Below are positions 45,572 to 57,610 of a DNA stretch of 64,000 nucleotides, piece by piece. Source of the DNA: Strongyloides papillosus (Eukaryota; Nematoda; Chromadorea; Rhabditida; Strongyloididae); NCBI GenBank assembly GCA_005656395.1, contig SRSI01000078.1:1364001-1428000 (forward strand), in the 5' to 3' direction. Within the stretch, counting starts at the first letter, position 1; every line of letters starts with the position of its first letter. Under the pieces are notes generated by a model that saw nothing but the letters and a program-made list of their open reading frames with translations, was not told where the DNA came from and made no database searches. The position numbers and the translations under genes were made by a program.

Positions 45572-46630
45572 GGAGCAAGTGAAGTCACCTTTGGCTTGTA
45601 TGGAGAATGACAACAAGTTGTAATGCTATTTTGTATATTTGTAAAACTATAAAAAAAATTGATAAAAGTTGCAATAATTCTAAGAAATAGCTTATTTTCA
45701 AATTTTCTTTATAATACCACACAATTGGATTTTTGTAATTTTTATAATAGTTATACTGTAAAGATAAAAACGTAAGGAATTTTACTAATATTATTGTTTG
45801 TTGTTATTTATTATCTTCAATATTACTCAAATTTATCTTTTACCAATGATTAACCGATTAATATTTACTTTTAATAATGTATTCATAATAAATTGATATA
45901 TATTTGTAACATAAAAATTACCATCTGTGAAAGTTTGTATCATTTTTAAAATTTCGTGTTTTTACATAATTCATATATAATAAAAGGTTTATAAGTAAAT
46001 AAGATAAAAAAAACGCATAACTATAAAATTTATAAAGTTAAGACACATTACAATACAAAAACTTATTGTGAATACATATTTTTCCAATGTCGAAAAAAGT
46101 AAAATAGCAGTGGTGAATCGATGGGCTCCCATTATTTTTATGTAACTTTTTTCTACAACGAATATATTTTGAATAATCGTACTATTTCTTAAAAATTTTG
46201 TCACTTGAAAAAGTGGTACTTGGAATTAATTTTTTTATTAGATATCATTGTTGTTTTCATTTAAATTATAATTTACTATCTAAAAATTAAGTTATATAGA
46301 GTTAGTTCATATATAAAGAGTATTATTTTGGAGAAAATTTTTTTAAAATAACGAAACAAAAATAATAAAATATTGGAAATTAAATTGCAAGAATATTTTA
46401 CTACATTAAATATGGTTTTAAATTAATTTACTAACGAATTAAAAATAGTAATATTATAAAAACTTTAATATCGAATGTTGAACTTACGAAAATTAATTAT
46501 AATGTAAAATAATTAAATATGCAATAAATAGAACAAAAAAAGTTACACAAAAAAAATATAAATTGTTAAAAAAATAAATTGAAAACTGTTTATTACTAGA
46601 AGTTCATCAATAGATAACTTTTATTCAATT
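45572..46630. other. Intergenic, nothing recognised
   Basis: A/T-rich DNA with no convincing frame. It ends at the TGTAATCC start of the second solo LTR. Confidence 0.5.
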
Positions 46631-46881
46631 TGTAATCCTGGGAGCTACTAGAGGGGACTTTTTGGATTCGTTAAGATATGCGGTTTGTATAAAGCAAGAT
46701 TTTATCCAACAAGTAATCTAAGATACAACCAATGTAAATAGGTAAAAAGTATATTATATATTTAATGGTGAAATTATATTTATATATTCTTCCTTCTGCA
46801 TTCCTAGACGTTGCATAATTGTTCCCGGAATCTGACACATTTCTTATCAAAATGTCGTGTATGAATAATTCCGTTATTACA
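46631..46881 (+). mobile_element. Solo LTR, family 1 copy b
   Basis: This 251-bp sequence, TGTAATCCTGGGAGCTAC...ATTACA, is collinear with 14790-15042. It is flanked by the direct repeat AATT (46627-46630 and 46882-46885). Both flanks lack retroelement internal sequence attributable to it. Confidence 0.8.
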
Positions 46882-46889
46882 AATTAATA

Positions 46890-47215
46890 TTATTGTATCA
46901 GAAGAAGGTTTATCTGAAAACAAGAATATATTAACAGATTTAGGGAACATAGAGAAACATTTTTCAAGATTTGAAATGAAACTTAACGACTATACTCTTG
47001 CCGTAAGTCATGAAATATTAGTAAAATCTTTTAATCAAACCGTCACATAACTATACTACGGAAATGCAATTCAAAATCAAGATAAATTTAGTAAAAATGA
47101 AGAATTTTAGGAATTGAAATAAATACGAAATGTTATTAACTAACGGTTCGATTCGATGTTAAAAGATACTGAAAATGATATGATGAAATTTAATAAAAAA
47201 AATCTACTAAAAATT
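46890..47215 (+). pseudogene. Decayed coding remnant, unknown
   Basis: In one frame the sequence reads VSEEGLSENKNILTDLGNIE and KLNDYTLAVSHEILVKSFNQ, then after stops further mixed residues to about 47210. It is probably old coding sequence, perhaps a gag-like or 5' retrotransposon region. I cannot link it to the adjacent solo LTR because that LTR has its own target duplication. Confidence 0.3.
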
Positions 47216-47527
47216 TATAAATCTCTAAAATTGTTTTTGCTTAAAACATAATTTTATTACATTACGATTAAAATACTAAGGTTATAAATTAAAAGCTGGT
47301 ATTTGATAACTTTTTTGTTTGTAAATATTTGAAGTAAACGATATTTTAAATTGAACATCTTTTAAATTTATAAAATATTTACTACTTTCTTTGAAGATAT
47401 TCAAAATTTTAGGCATTATATTGTAGAAAAATAAAACAAAATACTTTTAAGAAATCAAATTACAGAAAAATCAAAACAAAACTGGCGTAATAGTCACGCT
47501 CTTAGAAATCATAATAAAATATTAGAA

Positions 47528-50500
47528 ATGAAATTCCAATGTTGCTGGTAAATTTTATAAGTTTACTGAACAATGTTTAAAGGATGCTCTGTGTTATGAT
47601 GGCGAAACAACACATATTTTACAAGATGTAACAAAATACGTGTCAAACAAAAATGATAGTTCAATAGTAGAAAATTCTAGAAGCAATGATCCACTACACA
47701 ATGTGGAGCTGAAAATCATTGATACTAGTAACATTACACAAAAAAGAAGACATATTTCATCTACAGCACATGAAAAATATACAAACATTGAATTACATTC
47801 ACCATTAGTGAAAAAGAATAATACTAGTATACTAGGTAACGGAAAAAGTGTTAATACTGTCAAAAATGTGGAGACAGACAAAGATACATCTTTTATGAAA
47901 ACTATTAATTCAAAATCAAGTGAATCCTCAAATATAGCAGAATTATCTGAATCTAAAATCATGTATACTAATGATCTATCAATGGCATTATTAAATCTTA
48001 CTTTAGATACACAAACGAATACTCAATGTAACACTAACCCACAAATGTGTCAAGAGAATGTACTATTTGGAGGTAAAGAAAAGGTCAAAAATAATGTCAT
48101 ACATACATCATATACAGAAATTTATGAGGCACTTCCACTATTTTTGAGAGAAATATATGATAATTGTTCTATATCATTAAAAAACATCAAAATTTCGCTT
48201 TTTCATAACATACAACAACAAAAAGATATACAAATTATACTTATAAAATGTTTGAAAGGAGTAATTACAAAAAGTTGAAAAATGAGAAGAATAATGTCAT
48301 ATGATTTATTCATGAACTGTAAGAAAAAGGAATATGTAAATATACTAGTTGACCAAGTACTGCGAAAGATAAAATCATTTGAACATGTTAAAATAATCGC
48401 ATATATCGCGGGACTGACAATGGAATACATATACACAAATAAAAAAAGTAATAGAATTGACAAAAAGATCGGAAAATTATCTGCTGGAATCAAGAAGCTT
48501 GAAAAGCAAATTATCCAAATAGAAACACTATAAAAGAATAGATTAAACAAAGATAGTAATCGGGAGTCTGGTTTTTTTCTAAGAAAAATAGCAAAAAAGT
48601 TACGCTGTGCATCAGATACACCTGATACTATTATACATCAACTTAAAGGAAAGATTGACAAATATAACCGTGGTATCAGAAATTTTAATATACGTAAACG
48701 TAATTTTATACTAGCCACAAGATTTGGACATAAACCCTCTATGAAGACATTACATCATTTACACACAAATTCAGAAAATAGAAAGAAATGCATTTTGGAT
48801 GGGAATAAGGCACGCACATTTTATTCAAACATAGCCAAGGAAGTACCTAATATTCATCGTCCAAAATCAAACTATTTAGAAGAATTCATAACACATTTGT
48901 CCTCATTATCTAAAAACGTAAGTTACAACTTGAATAAAGATTTAATTATTGACGCTTTTGAATATGCTCTTAAATATACTTCTCCATGGAAGGCTCCTGG
49001 TCCTGATTTCATTCCTGGGGCAATTTGGAAGCATTAAAAAATTGCCTGCGTCAATGGATATTATCAATATTACAAGGAGATGAATTACCTAATTCAAATG
49101 ACTGTACTGGTGTTACTTACTTACTTCATAAGAAAGGAGATGAAACTGACCCAAGCAACTACCGTCCAAACACGTGTTTAGGTATACATTACAAAGTGCT
49201 TACTGCATGTATCATCTCCATCATCCATGATTTCTTGGAGCAAAATAGAAACATCAAAGATATAGTGTTTCCAAATAACCAAATAGCAGGAAGAAAAAGT
49301 GTTCGTGCTACTACGCAAGCCCACTTAATTGATAAAGCGATCCAACTGGATAGGAAATGTAATGTCCAAAAGAAAGGTGATAAAATCTTACTACAAATGG
49401 GATATGTAGATTTCAAAAAAGCTTATGACTCAATTCATAAAGATAAGTTGATGTTAATACTGCAGCATATGGGGTTGAACATAAAAATAATTGACATCTT
49501 ATCGCATATAATGAAAAACTGGAGCACAAGTATCTTTAGCAATGGTAAATTACTCAAACCATATAATATAAATCGTGGAGTGTTACAAGGAGATACTATG
49601 TTCCCATTATTATTCATTTTATCTATAGCCCCCATCTCCTGGTCCTTGAATAAATTAGCTAAGATTGAACTAAAGAGAAACCAGAAAGAATAGAAAATGG
49701 CACCAATGAATCACATCTTCTATATGGATGATCTAAAATTTTATGCCGAAAACGGAAAAGATTTAAAGGATATGTTCATAACAACTAAGAAAATTGGTAA
49801 AGAGCTAGGTCTTGATATGAATACATCCAAATCTGCGAAAATTCAAAATGTCGATGATGATTTACTATTGAATGAAACGAAGAGACATGCTGACAATGTT
49901 GATGAACTAGAATTAGAATTCATACCAGAAGTCAAGAACACATACGCATATCTAGGGATCGACCAAAAATCTCTCGACAATTCAAAAGTATCTATTATGA
50001 GAATCGCGGAGAAGATAGACAAGCTAAACCATGAATTATTCAACTCTGACTTAGCTGTTAAGCAGAAGGTTCAGGGATATAATTCTATCAGTATACCCGT
50101 ATTGAATTACATTGCTAACAATATGCTTGGCAACACGAAATTTGAATCAACACTGAATCAGATAAAAAAAGTATTCAAGGATAAACTGATCAAATGTCTA
50201 TATAAAGCCAAAATAAGACAACAAAACAATTTGAGAGAATGTATTTTCTTACCACATGAGAAAGGAGGATTGAGAATCAAAGATCCAGTATTTGAATACA
50301 AGTTCTCCCATGTGACAACAGCGTTGTACTTAATTTTCCGGCCTGATCTTCGTGGAATAACACAAAATTTACTTTCATGGACTATCAATAGAAGAAGAAC
50401 TATATTCAAGGACATGATGCATATTTTGAATGAAATGTTCCCTGGATTGACAATTAAAGATATCAAAATCAATTATTTAGATGATGGTAAAACAAAAATG

Positions 50501-51480
50501 CGCTTCAAAGATTATACATGGGAAGATATGGACACTGCCCTGGAAGATGTCAAACATTTGTTGTTAAATCACCATTATGAATGTATTTTAAATGATATTA
50601 GTACTAAGAACACATGGGGTAGACTGCAAAAGAATATGTTGGATATACAATATCCGATTTTTAAATCTAACATAAAGAACGAAATGATGAGAACATATTT
50701 TGCTATATCGGAAAACCAGGTGTTGTTAAGAAGTCATCCCACAAATGCTAAAAAGGGAAAATCAAATGTATGCAGAATGTGTAAACAATATCCAGAAACT
50801 TTAACACACGTATTAACCTCGTGCGACAAAATACTCAGCACATTTGGTAAAGAAAGACATGATTTTGTAACAAGAATAATTTGGAGAGAATTAATCAAAA
50901 AATTCAACTTTAAATATGTTCCTGGATTGAAATTGTATGAAAACGAAGATTATAAGTTACTCTGGGATTATAAGCACGAAATAGAAGAAAAACTACATCA
51001 TACAAAACCAGATACCACAATTATTGATAAGAAGAAAAATGGTGTCACGTTAATCGAAGCAGCTATTTCAATGACAGAGTTAATGACAACACAAAAGCGG
51101 ATTAAAGAGATAAGATACACTATGAATGGAGAAATAGAAATTACACATGAAAACTATAAAAATATCATTCATGCCAACAACCTAAAAGATGTATTACTGA
51201 GAAATGGCTATTATGATGTAAAATTCATTCCCCTCATTGTATCAACTTCAGGAGAGATTCTAAAGGATACTAAGATGCACTGATTGATTATTTAGCAGGC
51301 AAGAATGCTGAGAAAAACTTCAACACATATGGACCAAAATTATCATAAAATGTCTTGGCTGTATCACACAGAATACTTAGGAGATTGTTTGGGAAAACTG
51401 GAGATGATTATCGATCATGATTAGATTACGTAGAAGATAAAAATTATACTTCAGAAAAACGAATATATAACAAGATCTGA
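47528..51480 (+). pseudogene. R4/Dong-type RT-endonuclease polyprotein A, decayed
   Basis: Ser/Asn-rich N-terminus (47528-48278), then a basic linker. RT motifs follow: ALKYTSPWKAPGPDFIPGAI, SNYRPNTCL, IAGRKSVRATTQAH, motif A VDFKKAYDSI, motif B NRGVLQGDTMFPLLF and motif C IFYMDDLKFY at 49720-49750. Downstream lie a CCHC knuckle C-x2-C-x7-H-x4-C (50768-50820) and the endonuclease core KPDTTII...GVTLIEAAI (about 51006-51070). The lesions I see are TGA at 48276, TAA at 48531, a frameshift at about 49030, TAG at 49691 and a frameshift near 51275. After the last one the tail continues (DYLAGKNAEKNFNTYGPKL, VSHRILRRLFGKTGDD). It is nearly complete yet dead. All three stop codons occur as lesions. 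Confidence 0.88.
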
Positions 51481-51653
51481 CACATTAAACAACTGAAAAA
51501 ATAAATTAATGGAACTATATGAATATTAATGCAGCAGAGATGTTATCAAGATTTTAAATATAAAACTTACATTAATACATATAATTTTAATATTTAATTA
51601 CATTTTATTTATGTTTATATTGTCACATACTTTAAATATATTGGTTCAATAAA
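47528..51653 (+). mobile_element. R4/Dong-type non-LTR retrotransposon A
   Basis: The element holds one decayed ORF with reverse transcriptase, CCHC zinc knuckle and restriction-like endonuclease, and a 3' region that ends exactly where a reversed 28S rRNA fragment begins (51654). The 5' end is uncertain; the frame opens after a TGA near 47528. The order RT, CCHC, endonuclease and the YMDD-LK motif place it in the R2/R4 superfamily, which commonly targets repeated loci such as rDNA. No poly(A) tail is visible. Confidence 0.8.
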
Positions 51654-51876
51654 CTGGCACCTCTTTTTAGAAACATACTAATACAAAAGAATCGATAGGC
51701 CACCCTTTCAGGGTCTGTATTCGTACTGAAAATCATGATCAAGCAAACTTTTGCCCTTTTACTCTACAAGAGGTTTCTGTCCTCTTTGAGTTTGCCTTAA
51801 GACACCTACGTTACAGTTTGATAGATGTACCGTCCCAGTCAAACTCCCCGCCAGACATGGTCATTGACGTGGATTA
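51654..51876 (-). rRNA. 28S rRNA fragment (domain V), reversed
   Basis: The minus strand contains GGCGGGGAGTTTGACTGGG, GTCTTAAGGC, GAGGACAGAAACCTC, AAAAGGGCAAAAG, GATTTTCAGTACGAATACAG, GGCCTATCGATT and AGAGGTGCCAG. These are collinear with the large-subunit rRNA peptidyl-transferase region of animals. It stops exactly after GGTGCCAG, where 28S genes continue with AAAAGTTACC. Stem partners are co-changed towards A/T (GCAAACTC pairs with AAGTTTGC), as expected from the genome's own AT-rich rRNA. It is a fragment, not a gene, and lies on the strand opposite to retrotransposon A. Confidence 0.9.
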
Positions 51877-52079
51877 TTAAATATCTCAAAGATATTAATT
51901 TACTACAACAATTATTATGCAAAAAAATAAACAAAAAGCTATCAAGAGAAAATAGTAAAATTTTAAGAAAATGTTGTCATCGGAAATTGGTGCAGTAAAT
52001 TGAAGTATATAAGCTGGAATAAATTATATAATAGTCAGTCTTTAATACATTTTTTTTATTTTCTATAATAAAGTTTATT

Positions 52080-52480
52080 TCATTTATACAAATGCAACAA
52101 AGCCATTTAGGAATTATAGATCTAAACTTTCTAGTAATGCTTTGGCAGTCTTCCATCGTATTCTTAGAATATTATTCGGGAAAGATGACCTCTAATGAAT
52201 CATCATTAGATTACGTGGAAGATTACTTTGTACTTAAGAAAAATGAATATTATAACAAGAAGCTACATATCAAACAATATTAAGTGAAATGTATCAAGGA
52301 AAAAAGGAATAAATTAATACTGTTGATAATATCAACATTCTCATGAAACGATTTACATTAATTTACATATTTTACATTTGATTCATTTAATAATTTGTTT
52401 TTTTGCTGTATACTAAGTATTTATTTGTTAAAACCAGCCTTAGACCCGTCTTTGACAGGTCAGAGCTGGTCCGCAGAACT
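52080..52480 (+). mobile_element. 3' end of a second R4-type element, truncated
   Basis: The segment matches the C-terminal tail and 3' region of element A in the same orientation. Shared words are TTAGATTACGT, GAAGAT and ATATTATAACAAGA, encoding LDYVED and YNKK-x-HIKQ as in A. A hairpin-forming sequence, CCAGCCTTAGACC...GGTCAGAGCTGG (52434-52469), follows and may be a 3' UTR structure. Everything upstream of the tail is missing, the usual 5' truncation of non-LTR elements. Confidence 0.55.
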
Positions 52481-53109
52481 TATTTGTATAAAAGCATTTT
52501 TTATATTTAATTATTAATCAAATTATGTGTATAAAAAAATTGTTTCATTGAATTACATATTTCAGGAAAAATAAAATAACTTAGAGCATATTGTTAAAAC
52601 ATATGCAAAATATACCTGAGTTTTATAACCATTTTATAACGTTTACATTTATTGAAACTGTCTAGTTAAATAAATAAAAAATTTACCAAACATAAAGAAT
52701 TTTATTTATGTCTAAATATGAATAAAAGCGAATATTTTAATCATTCTAACTATTTAAGTAACTTTCCATTATATTTTTGAAATTGGTATAAACAAGTTAG
52801 TATCATTTTTCTATTATCTACATATCTTTATTTTACAAATATAAAATGAGAAATAGCAAAAAAAATTAGTACCTAAAATAACTTCTTTCGTTTTTAAGCT
52901 ACAAACTTAGAGCAAACTGTAATTTTGCCTGAACGTTTAGGCAAAACATACATATATAAAAACCTTTTTTCATTTATGTAATATTGTTAACATCTAAATA
53001 AATAATAAATTTTTATCTATAAACTGACTAAGAAAAAAGTTTTTTTGTACAAGTATACCACACCGATATGCAGCCACTATATGTACTTTTATATAGGAAA
53101 ATATTATGC
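52481..53109. other. Intergenic, nothing recognised
   Basis: AT-rich sequence without a frame or terminus that I can support. Confidence 0.45.
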
Positions 53110-54300
53110 TATAAAGAGTTTAATAAACCTTTTAAATTTAATATTTTTCCTTGAAAATTTTTGACAAATGTCTTCGATTATTATGTAGTTTTTCAAAATA
53201 GATCTATTTTTTAAAAATGTCTTATATAGAGAAAATTTTTTTGACGGCATTTTTTTCTAATTATGCGATGAATTTTTTTATGGGACTTATTTTAATCGAA
53301 TGCCCATCTTCTCTTCTATTGACCTACAAGTTTTGAGGATAATCCGTAATAGATTTTTCGAGTTATTTTAATTTTACTGTTTTTTTTAAACATTTTAGCA
53401 TATTTTACTCATATTAATGTAATGAATTTTAATTTTTTTAAATTTTTATTATGTAAAACGTTGTCTTTATAATTTTTAAAGTGATTACAATTACATTGAA
53501 TAAGTTTTAAAACATAAAATTATAAAATATTAAATTTTTACTAAATAAGGTAAAGTTGTTTTTTTCAATATAAGAAACTATAAAAAGTATTCTTTATTGT
53601 CAATAATTTCCTAATTCATTAAAATATGATAAAAAATGATGAATATTTAAGTATTGTTGTTTCCCCCACTACTAAACCAAATTTTAGTCATTCATTCTTT
53701 ATAACCGTAGTTAAGAAACTTTAATCTTATATACTTATTTAAATATTTTAGATAATAAATAACAAAATTATTAATACAAATAATTTTACCTGAGTTTGGC
53801 AATTTTTTGCTATGATATTTATATAGTAAGTAAACCATGAATTTATTGTATAATTTTCAATTTAATCGTTATTTTATAATTTTTAAGTTTTAAAAACTGA
53901 ACTGACGTAATTGTAAATATTTTTTAAATGATTTAGTAACCATTTTATATATAAAAAGTTTTTAAAAAAGACATATTTAGCAATTAATACGGCTTATTTT
54001 TGAATAAAAAAACAAATGACAGTAAAATTAAAATAACTCAAAAAATCTACTACGAATTATTCTCAAAACTAGTAGATAAACAGAAGAGAAGAGAGGCTTT
54101 CGAATGAAATAAGTCTCATAAAAAAATCCATCGCATAACTAGAAAAAAGTGCCATCGAAAAAAATTTTCCCCATATAAGGTATTTTTAAAAAAGTAAAAA
54201 TATCATGAAAATCTGCGTCATAATTAAAGTAATATGTCAAATTTTCAAAGAAAAATATTAAATTTAAGGGGTTTAATTTTTAATAGTAACATTCTTTATA
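53110..54300. repeat. Inverted-repeat element with 290-bp arms
   Basis: The left arm, about 53110-53395, and the right arm, about 54005-54300, are inverted copies. Shared blocks are TTAAATTTAATATTTTTC, TTATGCGATG and GAGTTATTTTAATTTTACTG. The central 600 bp is A/T-rich without a gene. The arms differ by many substitutions, so it is old. It is a probable non-autonomous DNA element with long terminal inverted repeats. Confidence 0.78.
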
Positions 54301-54656
54301 GAGTAAAAGTGCAAATAAAATTAATTACACAGAAAAATATCGCTGTGATGCACATATAATATAAACATAGATAGTAACAATAGCATAAAAAACAAAAAGA
54401 AAACAAATCAAATAACAATAACATGAAAATTAAATGATATTATGTATATACATATATTATAATAAGATTATAGATAGATATTCTAAACAAATATTAATTT
54501 GGATATGAATAAGTAGATTTCAGATGTATAAATTAATGAAGAGATCTTGTGGGTAAGAAAGATAAATCTAGATCTGGTATAAATAATAAGAATGTTTGAA
54601 AGAGAATAAATATTGAATATGTATTGAGTAATTATTGTGTATGTTGGGATTGGTCA

Positions 54657-56321
54657 TCATTGTTGTTCTATATCATGAGATTCATTGGATTCACAATTCT
54701 TCATACTGAGATAACTTCTAAATAGATAATCAGAGAAGGAATTAACTTTTTGACGGATGGTGTTGAGTATGCTTTTGGACCATTTTTTGTTAATGTGATA
54801 GTGTTCCATTATCTTAATCCATTCATTAAAACATTCAACCTCTAGTTCACCATTGGAGCCAATTACTATAGCAAAAGTTTGGAATTGCTTCTTATATGTA
54901 TTGGCAAGTCCATTCTCTAGTTGACCATATTTACCTATTTTTTCAGCTTTCTTTGTAGCCATGGTTGTATATCCAGATACTGCCACCTCCAATATTACTC
55001 CATCATTTTTGGTGACAATTATTATGTCAGGCTTGTTGGAGAATGATTCGGAGGATATAAGACGATCGTAGTAAACTTGAATCTCCTCATAATTCTTCGA
55101 TTGACCACGTACTTATTGTTTTTTACTTGGAATCTTTAATTTTGATAAAATATTACGTATTAAAATGTTGACAATTAAGTTGTGGCGTTTGGTGTACATA
55201 TTACTTAAAGTTTCAAATTTGCAACCATTCAGTATATGTTCACGTGTATCTAGTTCATTACAGAAAGAGCATTTACTTTCAGGATTGTTGATGTAGTGTA
55301 TTTTGGTATTCATCCGGAATAATAATAATTGTCTTCTTTAAAAAGTATCCGGTAATTACTTCAGGCATTGCTTGGAGGGCAAGATCAATTTGTTTTGTTG
55401 GATGAGGTCTACGTATATTGAGGTTTAGACCAGTTGGTCTTCATGCATTCTCATTTTCTGTATAAAGTTTCTCCCAAATACAACATTTAAGACTGTTGGT
55501 ATTTTTGAATTGTTCAGTGATCTCACATCCTTCATCGTTCATTGATGTAATTGATAATTCATCCCATTGTAATGATATTTTTAATGTTTCTAAAATGGCA
55601 GTACATTGGTTCTCCACGTCTTCCAAGAAAATGGCGAATAAATCTACCAGATAAGAGTCCTGTTGAAATCCAGCAAGTATACTAAAGATGGCACATAACG
55701 ATTCTAACTCCACAGTTTTAAAGCCCATACCTCCATATTTTTCTGAAGAGTACAAGGCTCCATTAGAAAAATTCATGACCCAGTGGAGTGATTTCTTTAA
55801 GAACATTCTTAATTCCTTGTCTATTTTTCTGGCATCTTAATTTTGGCTTCCAATGGTGTGTCTAAAAAGCTGTGTGTTAAAATAATGAAAACATTGAAAT
55901 AATGGAACTGTTATAAGATCTAACTATTTGGTACATATTAAGATTATTGGAACAAATTAACTTCAACATGTCGAATGCTTTGAATTTGATGATTTCAAAT
56001 GTCTCCGTGATGATGCAGCTTTTGTCATCTATATTTTCATCCATTCCCAAATATCTGTAAGATTGTATAGCTACTGGGATGTCAATATTATGTTGATACC
56101 ATGCTTTCTCCACATCTGGTGTGGCAATGGCTGATTTTTTGAAATAGATTTCTAAACCTAACTCCCTGGATACTTTGGTTATGGCACCAATAGCTTCATT
56201 AGCTTTAATTAAATCACTGGTAAAGATTTTGCAATTATCAGCATACGACACATGATTAAAATTTAGATTATCTGAAATTCTGTAAGTTGGTAATTACGCT
56301 CTTAAATACATATTAATTATA
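54657..56321 (-). pseudogene. R4-type element B: RT motif C to endonuclease
   Basis: From 56321 downwards come a short lead-in (INMYLRA, then LPTYRISDNLN) and motif C as SYADNCKIFTSD, where the usual YMDD has become YADN, losing the second catalytic Asp. The thumb follows (SYRYLGMDENID, EKYGGMGFKTVELESL). The knuckle at about 55275-55220 reads C-x2-C-x7-H-x4-C, and the endonuclease shows NKPDIIIVT...GVILEVAVSGY near 55040-54960. Stops and frameshifts lie at about 55870, 55440, 55315 and 55113. It is dead, and of a different family from element A. Confidence 0.85.
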
Positions 56322-56609
56322 CCGGGTGGCCGGCTTATTTCTTCCTTTTTGATGACATAAAATCTGTACATATTATTCCATAATTATAAATTATAAAAGA
56401 CAATATTTTTATATTGTTAATTAAAGTAATTAAAGTGAAGTTGATAATTTAATTATACATAATAAATTAACAAAATGAATATATTGGTAAATAGATAAAC
56501 TTTTCATTTTATTAAAAGATAAATTTCTTTTAAAATTACTAGTTATTCCCGAACAGAAAATAGGCAAACAAATTGTCATCAAAAAGGAAGAAATAAGCCG
56601 GCCATCCGG
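56322..56609. mobile_element. 288-bp MITE with 36-bp TIRs
   Basis: The left end CCGGGTGGCCGGCTTATTTC and the right-end complement CCGGATGGCCGGCTTATTTC continue identically to 36 bp, with one mismatch in total. TA at 56320-56321 and 56610-56611 is the target duplication, so it was probably mobilised by a Tc1/mariner-type transposase. The interior is non-coding. It interrupts the RT of element B between motifs B and C. Confidence 0.92.
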
Positions 56610-56611
56610 TA

Positions 56612-56692
56612 GATTTCATCATGCAAAATAGTTTTGGGGAGAGTGAACATCTTTTTTTAGGATTCCTCTTTTCAAATTGATAGGCTGTGTGT
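56612..56692 (-). pseudogene. R4-type element B: RT motif B fragment
   Basis: This 80-bp island between the MITE and the mariner reads QPINLKRGILKKDVHSPQ on the minus strand. That corresponds to the INRGVLQGD-x-x-x-P motif B of element A. It shows that the three neighbouring elements were inserted into a pre-existing retrotransposon. Confidence 0.72.
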
Positions 56693-56694
56693 TA

Positions 56695-57610
56695 TTAGGT
56701 TGGGGAATAAATAATGGTCGCAAAATGTTATCGCAACTTTCTGCTGTAAAAAATTAAAATAAAAAATTTCATATTAGAATAGTCATCATGTAGAAATGTA
56801 GAGGGACTTGTCCTGATAATTTTTTGCATATTATCTTAGTTTTTAAATTAATTTTAAAGAAAGTTATGTCCAATCTTAAAGATGTTGTCAAAAAGAGAAT
56901 TACAGGTAATTTTCTTGCATGAGTTCAAACTTAGATGTAATAGAGTTAAAGCACAACGAAATAAAGTGAATGCATAGGGGGAATGGTCAACTTCTGAACG
57001 CTATTTGTGTCGGTGGTTTGAGAAATTTCAAGGGGTAAATTTTGATCTCAATAATAAAGAGGGTAAAAGAGGGCTCTTTACTATCAATACTCAGAATTAA
57101 TGGGAGATTGGAAAGCTAAATCTAAATCAGTGACTAACAAAATTGAAATATATTGATAGGAGCTTGAGAAAATGAATAAAAAACTGAAAAAAAATCAATC
57201 GGCTTTAAAAATAGGAATAACCTAATATTATGGGACGACAAGATAAGATGCCATTTTTTAAAACTAGTATTAAAAAAACTTGGTGAATTGAAATATGGAG
57301 CTGTATATCACCCTCCATACTCACCTGATCTCTTTCTTAAAATTTCCGATTTGTTTGAGCATTTCGATGTATTTTTTAAGGATAAATTTTTGAAGAATCA
57401 GGAGTCGTCAGATAGCGATCTCAGTGACTTTTATTAGATCCAAAAGTTCTGAATCTTATAAAACAGGGATTCAAAAGCTGTTAGAACGTTGAGAGAAATG
57501 TGTAGATTCTAACGGGTATTATTTCGATAAATTTACTTAACATAAACTTAAATAAATGTTGTCTTAATTCATTTTTTCTGTCCACGGCCATTATTTATTC
57601 CCCAACTTAA
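56695..57610 (+). mobile_element. Mariner 3, decayed and internally deleted
   Basis: The left end TTAGGTTGGGGAATAAATAA and, at the right, the complement of TTAAGTTGGGGAATAAATAA define a 916-bp element. Left TA target copy at 56693-56694; the right copy appears mutated to CA. Plus-strand traces of transposase are ELQVIFLHEFK, ERYLCRWFEKFQG, GAVYHPPYSPDL and KNQESSDSDLSDFY. About 350 bp are missing relative to mariners 1 and 2. It is a third mariner lineage by TIR. Confidence 0.88.

Noticed and set aside
46631..47215. A gypsy element with 5' LTR followed by gag
   Set aside because: The LTR has its own 4-bp duplication on both sides, so it is a solo LTR and the following coding traces are unrelated to it.
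48276..49693. Possible stop-codon readthrough or an alternative genetic code in element A
   Set aside because: TGA, TAA and TAG all occur as single lesions together with frameshifts, which is ordinary decay; the intact 978-residue ORF uses the standard code.
52434..52469. tRNA-like or terminator-like hairpin
   Set aside because: It has no anticodon arm or CCA-proximal acceptor structure; it is more likely part of a retrotransposon 3' UTR.
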